The notes beneath the pieces were generated by a model, which made no database searches, was not told the DNA's origin, and worked only from the letters and a program-made list of their open reading frames with translations. A program made the translations under genes and the position numbers. DNA of 64,000 nucleotides from Metridium senile (taxonomy: Eukaryota; Cnidaria; Anthozoa; Actiniaria; Metridiidae): assembly GCA_949775045.1 (NCBI GenBank), contig OX459097.1, positions 14,572,710 through 14,636,709 of the forward strand, given 5' to 3'. Below, in pieces: positions 46,401 to 50,639 of the stretch (position 1 is its first letter; the number at the start of each line of letters is the position of its first letter).

Positions 46401-47779
46401 TCACTAACATTTTCCTCTCTACTCCAATCGGAATGGTGCATTGGAGGCTCTGAGAAATCATAGCAGTTTGAGGCCTGGGTGTGAGTTGATGGGCTAACTT
46501 TAGATTGAAGTAGTTGCATGTTTTCACTGGAAATTTGGTTTTCATCATTGACTTCATTAACATTGTCTCTGTACCGATCATTTAGTTCCATGTAAAGCTC
46601 AATCCCCATGACATCCAAAGTGACAACATCAGGAATACGTTTTAGCAGCGTAGATAACCTCTTTATTTTTTTTATTTTATATTTGCATCCTGTAAAGCAT
46701 GCGTTGAATTTCTGTTGGTACAAAACCTGGAAATTATTGACAGAGATTTTACCCTCTCCATGAAGAACATGTCTGACTTCTGATTTGAGAAGTTCTATTC
46801 CACTCAATTTTAGAGTTTGAGTTGGATTTGATTCACTTCTTTCAGACTGTGAGGGACCAGCAATGCATTGCATATTTGTACCAGTAAGATTGTGTGGTCT
46901 CATTGCACCAATGCTAGTACTTGAAGGCAGTTTACTGTCTGATGATACTTTGCTTTCTGAACCTGGAATTGTGAAGTATGAGTCACTGTAAGAAGGAGAA
47001 GGCAGAGCGGGCTTTCCTAATGTACCTGTAACACATGCTAGTGAGGAAATGACGTCTGGATTTTTGCATGCATCAGTTTGATAATCTATTTTGCTCTCTG
47101 TGTTATAAAGACAAGGGACTTGTTGTACTTTATTGCTACAATTCAATTTTATGTATACAACAGACCCAGCTAATTCAAAATCAATCAAATCCAACATGGT
47201 GTTTTTCAGCACCTTCAATAACTTCCCTTTAAGCTTGTAATTTTCGCTTCTAAAAGGGGTCTTGAACTTATTCTTGTATAAAGCTCTGAAATGACTTAAT
47301 TCAATTTTCTGTCCTTCAGAATCACTCAGAATCATCATTGTATGTGATCTAAGCAGTTCAATGCCTTCTGCCTGGTCCCGTGGAAAAGTCTGCTTCGCAA
47401 ATCCTTGTAAACTTTCATCCTCACAGATATTGGATAGATCTTCATCGTCACTTAATACTGTAGTTTCTTCAGCTTTTTCTAGCGGTTGAACAGTGGTTAA
47501 TCCTTCATCCTTTTCTTTCAAAGCTATAGCTAACTTTTCATTTTTCCTCGCGAATCTTACAACATCGCTGATGTGGTTAAAATAGCCGTATAATGATTTT
47601 GTTTGAAAGCCATATTTTTCGGGGTTAAACTTTTCACCGAAAATACGTCTGTATTCTCGTGGAAACTGTCCACTTATAATAACAGGTTGTTCTTCAGTGC
47701 TTTCAAGAACCTTTGTTACTTCAAACCTGAAGAGTTCCAAACCTGCTAGCTCCTTGCTTTCCAACCCTCCTTCGGCCAT
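22371..47779 (-). CDS. LOTUS-NO VEIN-like ATPase-DUF3883 giant protein, 21 exons
   Basis: Exons in coding order: 45413-47779, 43358-43558, 42058-42213, 40451-40895, 39716-40005, 38948-39616, 37540-37812, 37105-37183, 35530-35940, 34618-34810, 33688-33829, 33006-33119, 32268-32351, 31683-31865, 31018-31205, 29806-30254, 28909-29102, 27756-27957, 27209-27363, 25201-26481, 22371-23888. Every junction is GT/AG and every phase agrees, giving 9,594 nt and 3,197 residues. Four LOTUS/OST-HTH-like modules lie at about 13-86, 138-213, 327-400 and 522-596. A Bergerat-fold ATPase spans about 1520-1740, with N-box E1570...N1574-A-D-D-N and glycine box G1631-Q-K-G-I-G-F. A NO VEIN/sacsin-like body follows. 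A proline/serine-rich linker then leads to DUF3883 at about 3070-3190 with D3116 and E3130-V-K3132. Known relatives are plant NO VEIN and annotated invertebrate NO VEIN-like proteins. The RNA-binding and nuclease roles are inferred. An extra or skipped exon cannot be excluded without transcripts. Confidence 0.88.
24128..24153. repeat. (GATA)n microsatellite
   Basis: About six GATA units, in the intron between exons 20 and 21 of the NO VEIN-like gene, within a GTCGGGC-flanked repeat segment (24010-24190). Confidence 0.8.
24439..24728. mobile_element. MITE superfamily A, copy 1
   Basis: The ends CACCTATTTCGAAAATC and GATTTCTGAAATAGGTG are inverted and flanked by TATA on both sides. The inner phrases CTACAGTCCACACTC and AAGGATGTCGG are shared with the copies at 30285, 50357, 56467 and 63701. 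It lies in the intron before exon 21. Confidence 0.85.
25085..25170. repeat. Short palindrome near exon 20 donor
   Basis: AGAAATAGAAAAC...GCTCTATGGAGTTA is mirrored after a 5-base centre (AACTCCATAGAGCACGCTGC...GTTTTCTATTTCT). It is a small foldback element with about 37-base arms. Confidence 0.75.
25201..26481 (-). CDS. NO VEIN-like gene exon 20
   Basis: Residues 2266-2692, GTSPWVSYQTIWPSTSDG to LYFHK. A long exon of NO VEIN-like body with RAWLPVSGSSPCQVPRDLF and LRLVLHVDLTPHADEYIE. Phase 0 at both ends. A 37-bp-arm palindrome (25085-25170) lies 30 bases past the donor. Confidence 0.9.
26690..26890 (-). mobile_element. tRNA-derived SINE, family 3, full copy
   Basis: On the minus strand it starts GATGGCACAGTTGGTTAGTG (A box) and continues to GAGTTCGATTCCCAG (B box), then the body AGCTTTAAATACCCGTAAA and GATGGAGAGAGGG shared with 3330-3478. 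It is intronic (between exons 19 and 20), and the tRNA part is part of the SINE, not a tRNA gene. Confidence 0.8.
27209..27363 (-). CDS. NO VEIN-like gene exon 19
   Basis: Residues 2214-2265, INWTLLDDSYLELSIHHN to KTTKLNKMNL. It contains DWQKFFTSLGVGRFL, a conserved NO VEIN-type phrase. Phase 1 in, phase 0 out. Confidence 0.83.
27756..27957 (-). CDS. NO VEIN-like gene exon 18
   Basis: Residues 2147-2214, EKPHDVLRSYIVYIFDQY to FTPRYGYELDLKNQLP. Phase 0 in, phase 1 out at CCCAA|GTAAGT. Confidence 0.83.
28090..28235. repeat. ~58 bp minisatellite, three units
   Basis: Units of the form TTCACAATCAT..TCTCGTCAAAAACATAGAG...TTATTG. Similar sequence resumes at about 28504, so a ~290 bp CACGAATCACGG-type repeat (TACAGGGT...ACCTGTA ends) probably inserted within the array. 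Confidence 0.65.
28614..28900 (-). mobile_element. tRNA-derived SINE, family 2
   Basis: Minus-strand copy of the SINE at 16848. It shows CCCGAGCCGGGACTCGAACC (complement of the B box region), CACATATAATCCATGCCCG and ACTCACTACCTCTACG. Its tRNA-like head lies next to the splice donor of exon 17. Confidence 0.82.
28909..29102 (-). CDS. NO VEIN-like gene exon 17
   Basis: Residues 2082-2146, KPKASYLAALERDLSVLHPE to IIPTLKSDKWK. The donor GGAAG|GTAAGG lies only about 9 bases from the head of a SINE (28614-28900). The acceptor region is duplicated at 29340-29427. Confidence 0.85.
29085..29680. repeat. Tandem/minisatellite tract rich in GACAGACA
   Basis: Repeats of GGACAGACAGACAACTGGCA with a larger duplicated block: GTAGGACGCTTTAGGTTCTG at 29086 recurs at 29341, each followed by about 80 similar bases. 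It occupies intron 16. Confidence 0.75.
29806..30254 (-). CDS. NO VEIN-like gene exon 16
   Basis: Residues 1932-2082, DTKDYDWMQPCTVVVCDD to SVEQATKTKKK. Phase forces the acceptor ACCACAG|G; another AG nearer the ATG would shift frame. The end of a MITE lies 30 bases upstream, so the branch point is probably inside the MITE. Confidence 0.85.
30285..30567. mobile_element. MITE superfamily A, copy 2
   Basis: CACCTATTTTAATAATCGTT and AACGATTATTGAATTAGGTG are inverted ends, flanked by TATA on each side. It lies in intron 15, with one end 30 bases from the exon 16 acceptor. Confidence 0.85.
30706..30893. mobile_element. Inverted pair of Penelope-like/hammerhead repeats
   Basis: Two copies face each other. 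AATGTTGACTTAACATTACT, GACGTTTCGAGCTTTAGCCC (plus) and then GGTCGAAACGTCAGTAAAG and AAGTTAAGTCAACATTTTTA (opposite sense). Read on the minus strand, the first copy gives CCGACGA, a GGGC/GCTC stem, GAAA and CGTC. Confidence 0.65.
31018..31205 (-). CDS. NO VEIN-like gene exon 15
   Basis: Residues 1870-1932, QHPSFPGLHSVAKFFQFV to LQGIPCLPVEK and SQGNTSNQ. Acceptor TTTTCTCAG|, phase 2 donor AATCA|GTAAGA. A longer ORF over the same bases in another frame is a shadow. Confidence 0.82.
31230..31660 (+). repeat. Long purine tract (GGAAG/GGAGG-type)
   Basis: About 430 bases consisting almost only of A and G on the plus strand, such as GAAGGATGGAAGGATGGAAG and GAGGGAGGGAGGGAGGG. It fills intron 14, so the pre-mRNA carries a pyrimidine tract. 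ORFs across it are low-complexity shadows. Confidence 0.9.
31683..31865 (-). CDS. NO VEIN-like gene exon 14
   Basis: Residues 1809-1869. It contains FAYLPLRSYGFKFIIQGDF and VPSSREDVDEDKAWNQWL, the most recognisable NO VEIN-family block after the ATPase motifs. Phase 0 at both ends. The intron after it is a long purine tract on the plus strand. Confidence 0.88.
31933..32192. mobile_element. MITE, ACAATCATG family, copy in intron 13
   Basis: The ends ACAATCATAAATACTTTG and TTTTGCACATGATTGT are inverted. The inner block TTTGCAAATCAAATTGATAC and GGGGGAAGGGGG matches the copy at 42847-43104 in reverse orientation. A divergent partial copy starts near 3727. Confidence 0.8.
32268..32351 (-). CDS. 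NO VEIN-like gene exon 13
   Basis: An 84-base exon for residues 1781-1808, VREDVDKTELALAFPMPPE to MASYK. TELALAFP is a conserved phrase in the family as I recall it. Too short for ORF calling; found by phase and homology. Confidence 0.78.
32455..32575. repeat. Half copy of the GGCCCGGGCAAA palindromic MITE
   Basis: GGCCCGGGCAAATGGTTTCA and TCCGTTCGATTTTGTTGAAC match the left arm of 56016-56215. The right arm is absent or scrambled. Confidence 0.6.
32604..32700 (+). mobile_element. SINE family 2 fragment
   Basis: CTCGGGCATGCATTTTAATA, TGTGAGTTGAATTTGATG and TTCTCCTCTGTCATT resemble the body just after the tRNA-like head of the SINE at 16848. Confidence 0.5.
32738..32897. mobile_element. Penelope-like repeat fragment
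   Basis: ACTAGCGAGTAAACTTGTAT, AGGCTGCGTCGGTATTTG and GTAACACCGTAAAAATTG are followed by an inverted partial copy (TTTTACGGTGTTACAAATT). The ribozyme-like core has been lost between the two arms. Confidence 0.55.
33006..33119 (-). CDS. NO VEIN-like gene exon 12
   Basis: Residues 1743-1780, KDVQKMTREDLSDGIIEI to WLVVKKQLSASH, phase 0 at both ends, acceptor TTTGTCTAG|. Confidence 0.8.
33270..33616 (-). mobile_element. tRNA-derived SINE with V-SINE-like centre, family 1
   Basis: On the minus strand: AATGGTCTAGTGGTTAGGGG (A box), GGGTTCGATTCCCGGCCC (B box), then GTCCTTGGGCAAGACACTTT, a central phrase I associate with V-SINEs. A body with CTTATATAAGG-like sequence follows, ending in an ATTT repeat tail. 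It lies in intron 11. The second copy at 38268-38605 is the same length. Confidence 0.82.
33688..33829 (-). CDS. NO VEIN-like gene exon 11
   Basis: Residues 1695-1742, EWMTKIVLPLKDEFHSD to DVHPSLLLFLHRLRSIVIVKD. The donor chosen, AAAGAT|GTACGT, keeps phase 0 for exon 12. A second GT four bases on (GTAAGA) would break the frame. Confidence 0.85.
33876..34313. mobile_element. 435 bp element with ~150 bp inverted repeats
   Basis: AGTGCACCTGACGCCCTTCA at the left is mirrored by TGAAAGGAGTCAGGTGCACT at the right. The match includes CAGATTTGC/GTACATGAGGTG, GTCGACCTCTC and GATGACGTCA..CCAGG. It lies in intron 10. Confidence 0.8.
34440..34565 (+). repeat. LINE/SINE-like tail with TTACA pentamers
   Basis: GCGCTGTATAAGCATTACAT leads into TTACA/CACCA repeats. 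The GCGCTATATAAA-type lead-in is typical of CR1/L2-like 3' ends (recollection). A similar tail (GGCGCTATACAAACTATTAT) lies at 41286-41330. Confidence 0.45.
34618..34810 (-). CDS. NO VEIN-like gene exon 10: ATPase glycine box
   Basis: Residues 1631-1695. It completes GQKGIGFKSVF (GxxGxGF ATP-lid glycine box) and continues ISDKPEVHSNGYHIRFDA and GYILPHWVEE, then an acidic insertion. Phase 1 in, phase 2 out at GGATGA|GTGAGT. Confidence 0.9.
34890..35515. repeat. Degenerate CAT/CAA trinucleotide tracts
   Basis: Intron 9 contains two stretches (34890-35130 and 35335-35515) of imperfect CATCATCAA repeats separated by unrelated sequence with AAGATCAGGGTTTGAAACAG. No coding is supported. Confidence 0.7.
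35530..35940 (-). CDS. NO VEIN-like gene exon 9: ATPase N-box
   Basis: Residues 1494-1631. The exon reads NPFKELIDTIRKEEFGIG, then SLHRLSAELYNRDTHFVLE and LVQNADDN (N-box, binding Mg-ATP in GHKL folds), then NNEVGFS and CDVGKSTK. The DxGxG-type box reads NEVGF, as in NO VEIN relatives rather than canonical Hsp90. Phase 1 at both ends. Confidence 0.9.
36006..36190. mobile_element. Pogo/Tigger-like MITE in intron 8
   Basis: CAGTGGTACCTCTATTAAAC and the right end GGTACATGTACCACTG are inverted and flanked by TA. The inner phrases (TGGCCGCTTAATGGAGG) repeat in both orientations. Confidence 0.75.
36308..36803. mobile_element. MITE split by a nested hAT-like MITE
   Basis: The outer ends CGGGTAACACGTTGCTATGT and ACATAGCAACGCGTTAGCCG are inverted, with CCCAATT/AATTGGG inside. 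The centre is occupied by the element at 36385-36698. Confidence 0.7.
36385..36698. mobile_element. hAT-like MITE, ends AGGGGTGGC(G/A)AATGG
   Basis: AGGGGTGGCGAATGG and CCATTTGCCACCCCT are inverted and flanked by TCTTAT on both sides, a likely target duplication. The inner part is rich in CCGAGA/GAGACTCCGAGA phrases. Confidence 0.75.
37105..37183 (-). CDS. NO VEIN-like gene exon 8 (acidic SD-repeat)
   Basis: A 79-base exon for residues 1468-1494, ESLEGSTDDTESL followed by five SD pairs and KEI. The acidic, serine-rich linker looks like a casein-kinase-2 substrate. Phase 0 in, phase 1 out. Confidence 0.75.
37252..37503. repeat. (ATC)n microsatellite, ~250 bp
   Basis: An almost pure ATC/CAT array in intron 7, starting with a TCG-variant block. 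Plus-strand poly-His and poly-Ile frames and the minus-strand poly-Met frame are artefacts of it. Confidence 0.95.
37540..37812 (-). CDS. NO VEIN-like gene exon 7
   Basis: Residues 1377-1467, VFLEPFGHAVGTTNTYHKLL to KEVIDNE, phase 0 at both ends. Translation beyond the |GTTAGT donor runs into an ATC microsatellite and becomes poly-Met/Ile, which confirms the exon end. Confidence 0.85.
38268..38605 (+). mobile_element. tRNA-derived SINE with V-SINE-like centre, second copy
   Basis: CATGGTCTAGTGGTTAGGGG, GGGTTCGATTCCCGGCCC and GTCCTTGGGCAAGACACTTC, then the same body as 33270-33616, ending in AATAACAATAACTAATAAC. It is directly followed by a family 2 SINE on the opposite strand. Confidence 0.83.
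38616..38918 (-). mobile_element. tRNA-derived SINE, family 2
   Basis: Minus-strand copy with the full tRNA-like head (complement of GGCATGGGTGGCCTAGCGGT) and body ACATATAATCCATGCCCGAG and ACTCACTACCTCTACG. It ends about 30 bases before the exon 6 donor at 38947. Confidence 0.83.
38948..39616 (-). CDS. NO VEIN-like gene exon 6
   Basis: Residues 1154-1376, DVVERAVCDHYGVKKVEDLG to SMCIALADK, phase 0 at both ends. The exon begins about 40 codons before the first internal Met; the upstream reading frame is open back to TTTTCTAG|. The intron after it holds two adjacent SINEs. Confidence 0.85.
39716..40005 (-). CDS. NO VEIN-like gene exon 5
   Basis: Residues 1057-1153. The split codon gives R, then ELKEEIKQWFSSAEDL to VEQCGLKTSK. 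The acceptor is ATGCTAG| and the donor |GTAAATGG. Confidence 0.82.
40451..40895 (-). CDS. NO VEIN-like gene exon 4
   Basis: Residues 909-1057, VLKRAQKAQSERSKEVEQ to AIKPPKK. Phase 0 in and phase 1 out at |GTAAGATT. It is rich in charged residues and predicted helical, with possible coiled-coil character near its start. Confidence 0.85.
42058..42213 (-). CDS. NO VEIN-like gene exon 3
   Basis: Residues 857-908, VLKNLNKYLTSEDKW to QSVGLGIS. Phase 0 at both ends, bounded by CATTTCAG| and |GTAAGAAT. It is part of the helical segment linking the LOTUS region to the ATPase. Confidence 0.82.
42287..42474. mobile_element. Penelope-like inverted terminus, second type
   Basis: GTAGATTAGGCATGATTGTC and GTGTAGTCTTGAGAAAGACT are mirrored about 100 bases later (AGTCTTTCTCAAGACTACAC, ACGATCATGCCTCATCTAC). 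Between them stand AAGATGACTTCCGCTCGGGC and TGAAACGTC, phrases typical of Penelope-like element ends as I recall. It lies in intron 2. Confidence 0.55.
42662..42741. mobile_element. 80 bp MITE, ends GTTTCTAGTGGACTACAT
   Basis: GTTTCTAGTGGACTACAT is mirrored by ATGTAGTCCACTAGAAAC. It is the first of three elements standing end to end. Confidence 0.65.
42742..42843. mobile_element. 102 bp MITE, ends TACCCTGG
   Basis: TACCCTGGATGCCAGAGGAA and TTCCTCTGGCACCCAGGGTA are inverted, and AATTATTTTCCA extends the arms. The centre contains TGGCGAGCGTGC. Confidence 0.75.
42847..43104. mobile_element. MITE, ACAATCATG family
   Basis: ACAATCATGTTCAAAATTGT and the right end TTTTGCACATGATTGT are inverted. 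The body matches 31933-32192. Confidence 0.8.
43358..43558 (-). CDS. NO VEIN-like gene exon 2
   Basis: Residues 790-856, LDLFGRAYVMVHSIA to ...VVQNITTMQ, phase 0 at both ends. The acceptor TCTGTTACAG| and the first exon bases have been copied three more times in a tandem array just upstream (43541-43785). Confidence 0.85.
43541..43785. repeat. ~59 bp minisatellite containing a copied splice acceptor
   Basis: Four units of the form GGCCAAAAAGGTCAAGCTGT, AACAGAGAAGGAGAGAGTAT, AAATAAATGAAAGAAGTA. The first overlaps the start of exon 2, so each unit carries the complement of TCTGTTACAG|CTTGACC. Confidence 0.9.
43889..44068. repeat. Tandem duplication, two ~88 bp units
   Basis: GGGAATAATCCTGTGGTGTT occurs at about 43889 and 43978, each followed by GAGAAAGAAAGTC, ACTCGAGT and the pyrimidine run CCCCACCCTCCC. 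Confidence 0.8.
44225..44345. repeat. (AATG)n microsatellite, degenerate
   Basis: ATGAATGAATGA repeats with AAATAAATGAAT variants in intron 1. Confidence 0.8.
45007..45262. mobile_element. MITE with ~85 bp inverted arms in intron 1
   Basis: CACAGGGAGCCCAAGCTCAT and ATGAGCTTGGGCTCCCTGTG are inverted. The arms continue through CACTTTTACAGTAAATG, GATATCCTTTCGCTGTGCCT and CAAATATACAATAATA. Confidence 0.85.
45413..47779 (-). CDS. NO VEIN-like gene exon 1: four LOTUS-like modules
   Basis: Residues 1-789, MAEGGLESKE to LQRLHSK, ending in phase 0 at CAAAG|GTAAGG. Four repeats share the pattern L..EV..VL......S.F...Y...F......Y.....L..LL..IPDVV.L......V.LN, the LOTUS/OST-HTH outline, separated by serine-rich linkers. 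The third and fourth are the clearest. A conserved stretch near 724-789 (YTPYKVNELAKQVIKEIAEE) leads into exon 2. The ATG is the first in frame and is preceded by AT-rich sequence. Confidence 0.9.
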
Positions 47780-48556
47780 ATTTACGTTCGCTTAGCAGTC
47801 GTTGACAGCGTTACATAAAAACATAAGATTTTCATATCAGTAAACCTCAGAAAAGCACTTCCAAAGTTTACATTAAAAGCTAAAAGTTTAAAAATAGAGA
47901 ACAAGAAGCCAATAACTTCAGTTTCCATTCGCTCTTTTGTCTCTTTTCCCGGAACTTAGCTGTTTTCACCGCATGCGAAATTTCTGGGAAGTGCAATTTC
48001 AACTAGGCGTTCCACGTAGACTGAGCCTCCGTTCAGCTTCAGCGGTTTTTCAACGAAACATTTTTTCGAACAACTTTGATTATGGATACGATATGTCCTC
48101 GAATTATAGATCTAGGAAGATCGATTGAGAAATTTTAACTATATCCTCTAGCTACATGTACCTCACTGATTTACCTAATAATTATATGGATGCATGCATG
48201 CCATGAAAGTTTCAAAAACTGATCGAATGAGAATGACTGAACAGTGGATGCGTCGCAGTGGGTGCCAGACAGGTCAGACAGGTATTGTTATTTAAATTTG
48301 TTTAATTTAAAATATTTCAATGTCTAGCTGGATCTTACGAATAATTTGACCTCGTAAGACGTTTTCACACGACTACAGTACCTATTTTTTTGTGGTGAAT
48401 TTCGATGCATAGTTTGTGTCGTTTTTGTTTAGTATGATATGCCTTCATAAAAAGTGCTGCTTCATCAATTTCAATAGTTGTTCAAGAGCCTGCTCAAGCC
48501 AACGGGCCTTGAATTAAATAAATATTTCTGAGCTGTCATCCATTTATTAATTAAAT

Positions 48557-48707
48557 GGAAACTAGCGAGTAAACTAGTATAGGCTGCGTCGGTGTTTGAT
48601 ATAAACGATAGGTAATATAATGAAATTTGTAACACCGTAAAAAATGTTGACTTAACTTTCTTGTCAGACGTTTCGAGCTTTAATTAGCCCATCGTCAGAG
48701 TAAAAGA
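48557..48707 (-). mobile_element. Penelope-like repeat with hammerhead-like core
   Basis: Plus-strand AACTAGCGAGTAAACTAGTA, AGGCTGCGTCGGTGTTTG, AACGATAGGTAATATAATG and GTAACACCGTAAAAAATG. The minus strand then shows CTGACGA, a GGGCT/AGCTC stem with an AT-rich loop, GAAA and CGTC. It lies 50 bases beyond the donor of the alternative exon at 48758. Confidence 0.65.
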
Positions 48708-48757
48708 GTAAAAATATTAATAACAACATATTCACGATTAATTGTCATTTTATTTAC

Positions 48758-49219
48758 CTTTGAGTGCAGTCTTTGTAGTTCTTTCAGCTCAGGTATTTCA
48801 CTATCAGGGTTTCTAAATCCAATCTCTTTAAGGTTCCTAACTCCTATCACCTTACACATCTTAGCTTTGACCAGCTCTATTGAGACATAGTTTCCCTCTT
48901 CAGCAATTTCCTTGATGACTTGTTTGGCTAGTTCATTTACTTTGTAAGGAGTATATTTAGTACGTCTAGGCTGGCCATGGCTAATAGATGACTGTATGTC
49001 TTGTGCAGAATTGAAAGAATCTTCAAAAGAACTTGGTGAAGGCATCATCGTATCTGTCATATCTTGGTATCCAGAGCGCTGTCTTCTGTTGGCCCTGGAG
49101 GAAGATCGAGGAGAAGCAGATCGTTGAGGTCTAGATCTAGAGATCCTTTCTTCTTCCATCTGTTCTCTCATAATGTCCATTAAAGACGGGGGTGGGTTTG
49201 AACTGCCACCCTCCGCCAT
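48758..49219 (-). CDS. Alternative first exon or truncated duplicate of NO VEIN-like exon 1
   Basis: Starting MAEGGSSNPPPSLMDIMREQ and then an arginine/serine-rich stretch, this 154-codon exon ends in about 100 residues (MMPSPSSFEDSFNSAQDIQ ... LQRLHSK) almost identical, also at DNA level, to the 3' end of exon 1 at 45413-45715. It ends in the same phase 0 at CAAAG|GTAAAT. Spliced to exon 2 at 43558 it would give a 2,562-residue isoform without LOTUS modules. A Met 13 codons upstream (MSKKLFF, 49258) is also in frame. Whether it is an alternative promoter exon or a dead duplicate cannot be decided here. Confidence 0.7.
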
Positions 49220-49659
49220 CTTGGCTTTGATAGCAACGAAGAAAAGTTTTTTGCTCAATCGAAGTTTGAAGTATTAAATATATTCAGTTTCAGATTCTAT
49301 AAACCTCTTTTGGTCCGGTACAAACGACAAATAGGTGGAAAATATTCTGGCTTTTTTCGTAACTACAATAATATTCACTACAATATAAAAGAAATCTCTT
49401 CTTAAAAACGATGACAAGCTGTTTTTGCGTTGTTTAATTTTTCGTAGAATAAAAAAACACTATTAATAAACTATGATGCTTCGAGGAAATGACATTTCTA
49501 GCAGGCGTTCCTCGCTGTGCGGTAAAAAATCGAGTTTCAATTTTCTTTCTTCCAGAGGGGGGTAGGAGTGGTGCGTAAGTGTGGGGGAGGGGGAGGGGAG
49601 GTTATTGGGATTAAAACCGCATCAAAATTTACTAAAAATCCGCAACCGAAATATATATA

Positions 49660-49854
49660 CAGTGGAACCCCGCCTTACGGCCACCCGCTTAATACGGCCA
49701 CCCCGTTATTGCGGCCAGTTTTTTAGGTCCCGACGAAATGCAAGCCTATACATTTTCTATAAAATTAACCCGCTTAATAAGGCCACCCCGTTAATACGGC
49801 CACTTTTGGCTGTTCCTTCGGTGTGTCGGTGGCCGGATTAACGGGGTTCCACTG
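49660..49854. mobile_element. Pogo/Tigger-like MITE
   Basis: CAGTGGAACCCCGCCTTACG and the right end (TTAACGGGGTTCCACTG) are inverted and flanked by TA. The inner phrases GCGGCCA and TTAATACGGCCACCCCG repeat. Confidence 0.8.
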
Positions 49855-50350
49855 TTATAAAATCTTAAACAAAACCAAACGACCGGAAGTGAAATGATTT
49901 GGATAATTTTTCACCTCAGAAAAACGTTTCTCACCGTACAAACCGCGACCCCGAAAAAAACGCAAACCGATCAGTTTTGTAAAACCGCACATATAAATTG
50001 AAAATACCTCACCAAAAAATAAAGCGAAATCACCGCAAACCGGCTTACGCCCCTTCTTGAAGTTTCCCCTAACGGTTAGACTCACAAAATATTGACTGCT
50101 TTAAAATAGTAAAATTCTGTAAAATGTGACTAAATGTTACTGTAGAAAAAGGGTGGAATAAAAAAAAGGAAAGAGAAAAAAAAGGAAAGAAAGGGATGAA
50201 AAGTGAGAAAAAGAGAAAGAAGAGAGAAAGAAAGAAAGTATTATAAAAGTAAGTAAAAAAGAAAGAATTAAACTGAGCAGATCGAGACACAAGCCCTGAT
50301 GTGAAGTGATGGTCGTGTATACTAATCAATTTAGTTTAAATACTGTTCTA
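49855..50350. other. No gene; purine-rich stretch
   Basis: A polypurine tract (AAAGGAAAGAGAAAAAAAAG) spans 50155-50275. No motif-bearing ORF was found. Confidence 0.5.
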
Positions 50351-50356
50351 TTATAT

Positions 50357-50633
50357 ACCTATTTCAAAAATCACCGTTGATCAAAGCCACAGTCCACATG
50401 CAAAAGATGTTGGAATTTCTTCTCTTGCTATCGATTTATTCATAGCATATTTTGGTTGTACGTGTTTGTGTTATATGAACATAACAAATTGTTGCAGTGG
50501 TACATGATGAAACGAATATTTCTTTTTAAAAGGGTAAATAAATCACAAATTATGTTCATATTACTGACATCCTTTGCAGGGTTCAGAGTGTGGACTGTTG
50601 CTTCGGCTGCGACAACGATTTTTGAAATAGGTG
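50357..50633. mobile_element. MITE superfamily A, copy 3
   Basis: CCTATTTCAAAAATCACCGT at the left and CGATTTTTGAAATAGGTG at the right are inverted. The inner block shares CATATTTTGGTTGTACGTGT and TTGTTGCAGTGGTA with the other copies. Confidence 0.82.
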
Positions 50634-50639
50634 TACACA

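Noticed and set aside
46378..46581. 67-residue minus-strand ORF
   Set aside because: Out of frame inside exon 1, which has the LOTUS-like repeats.
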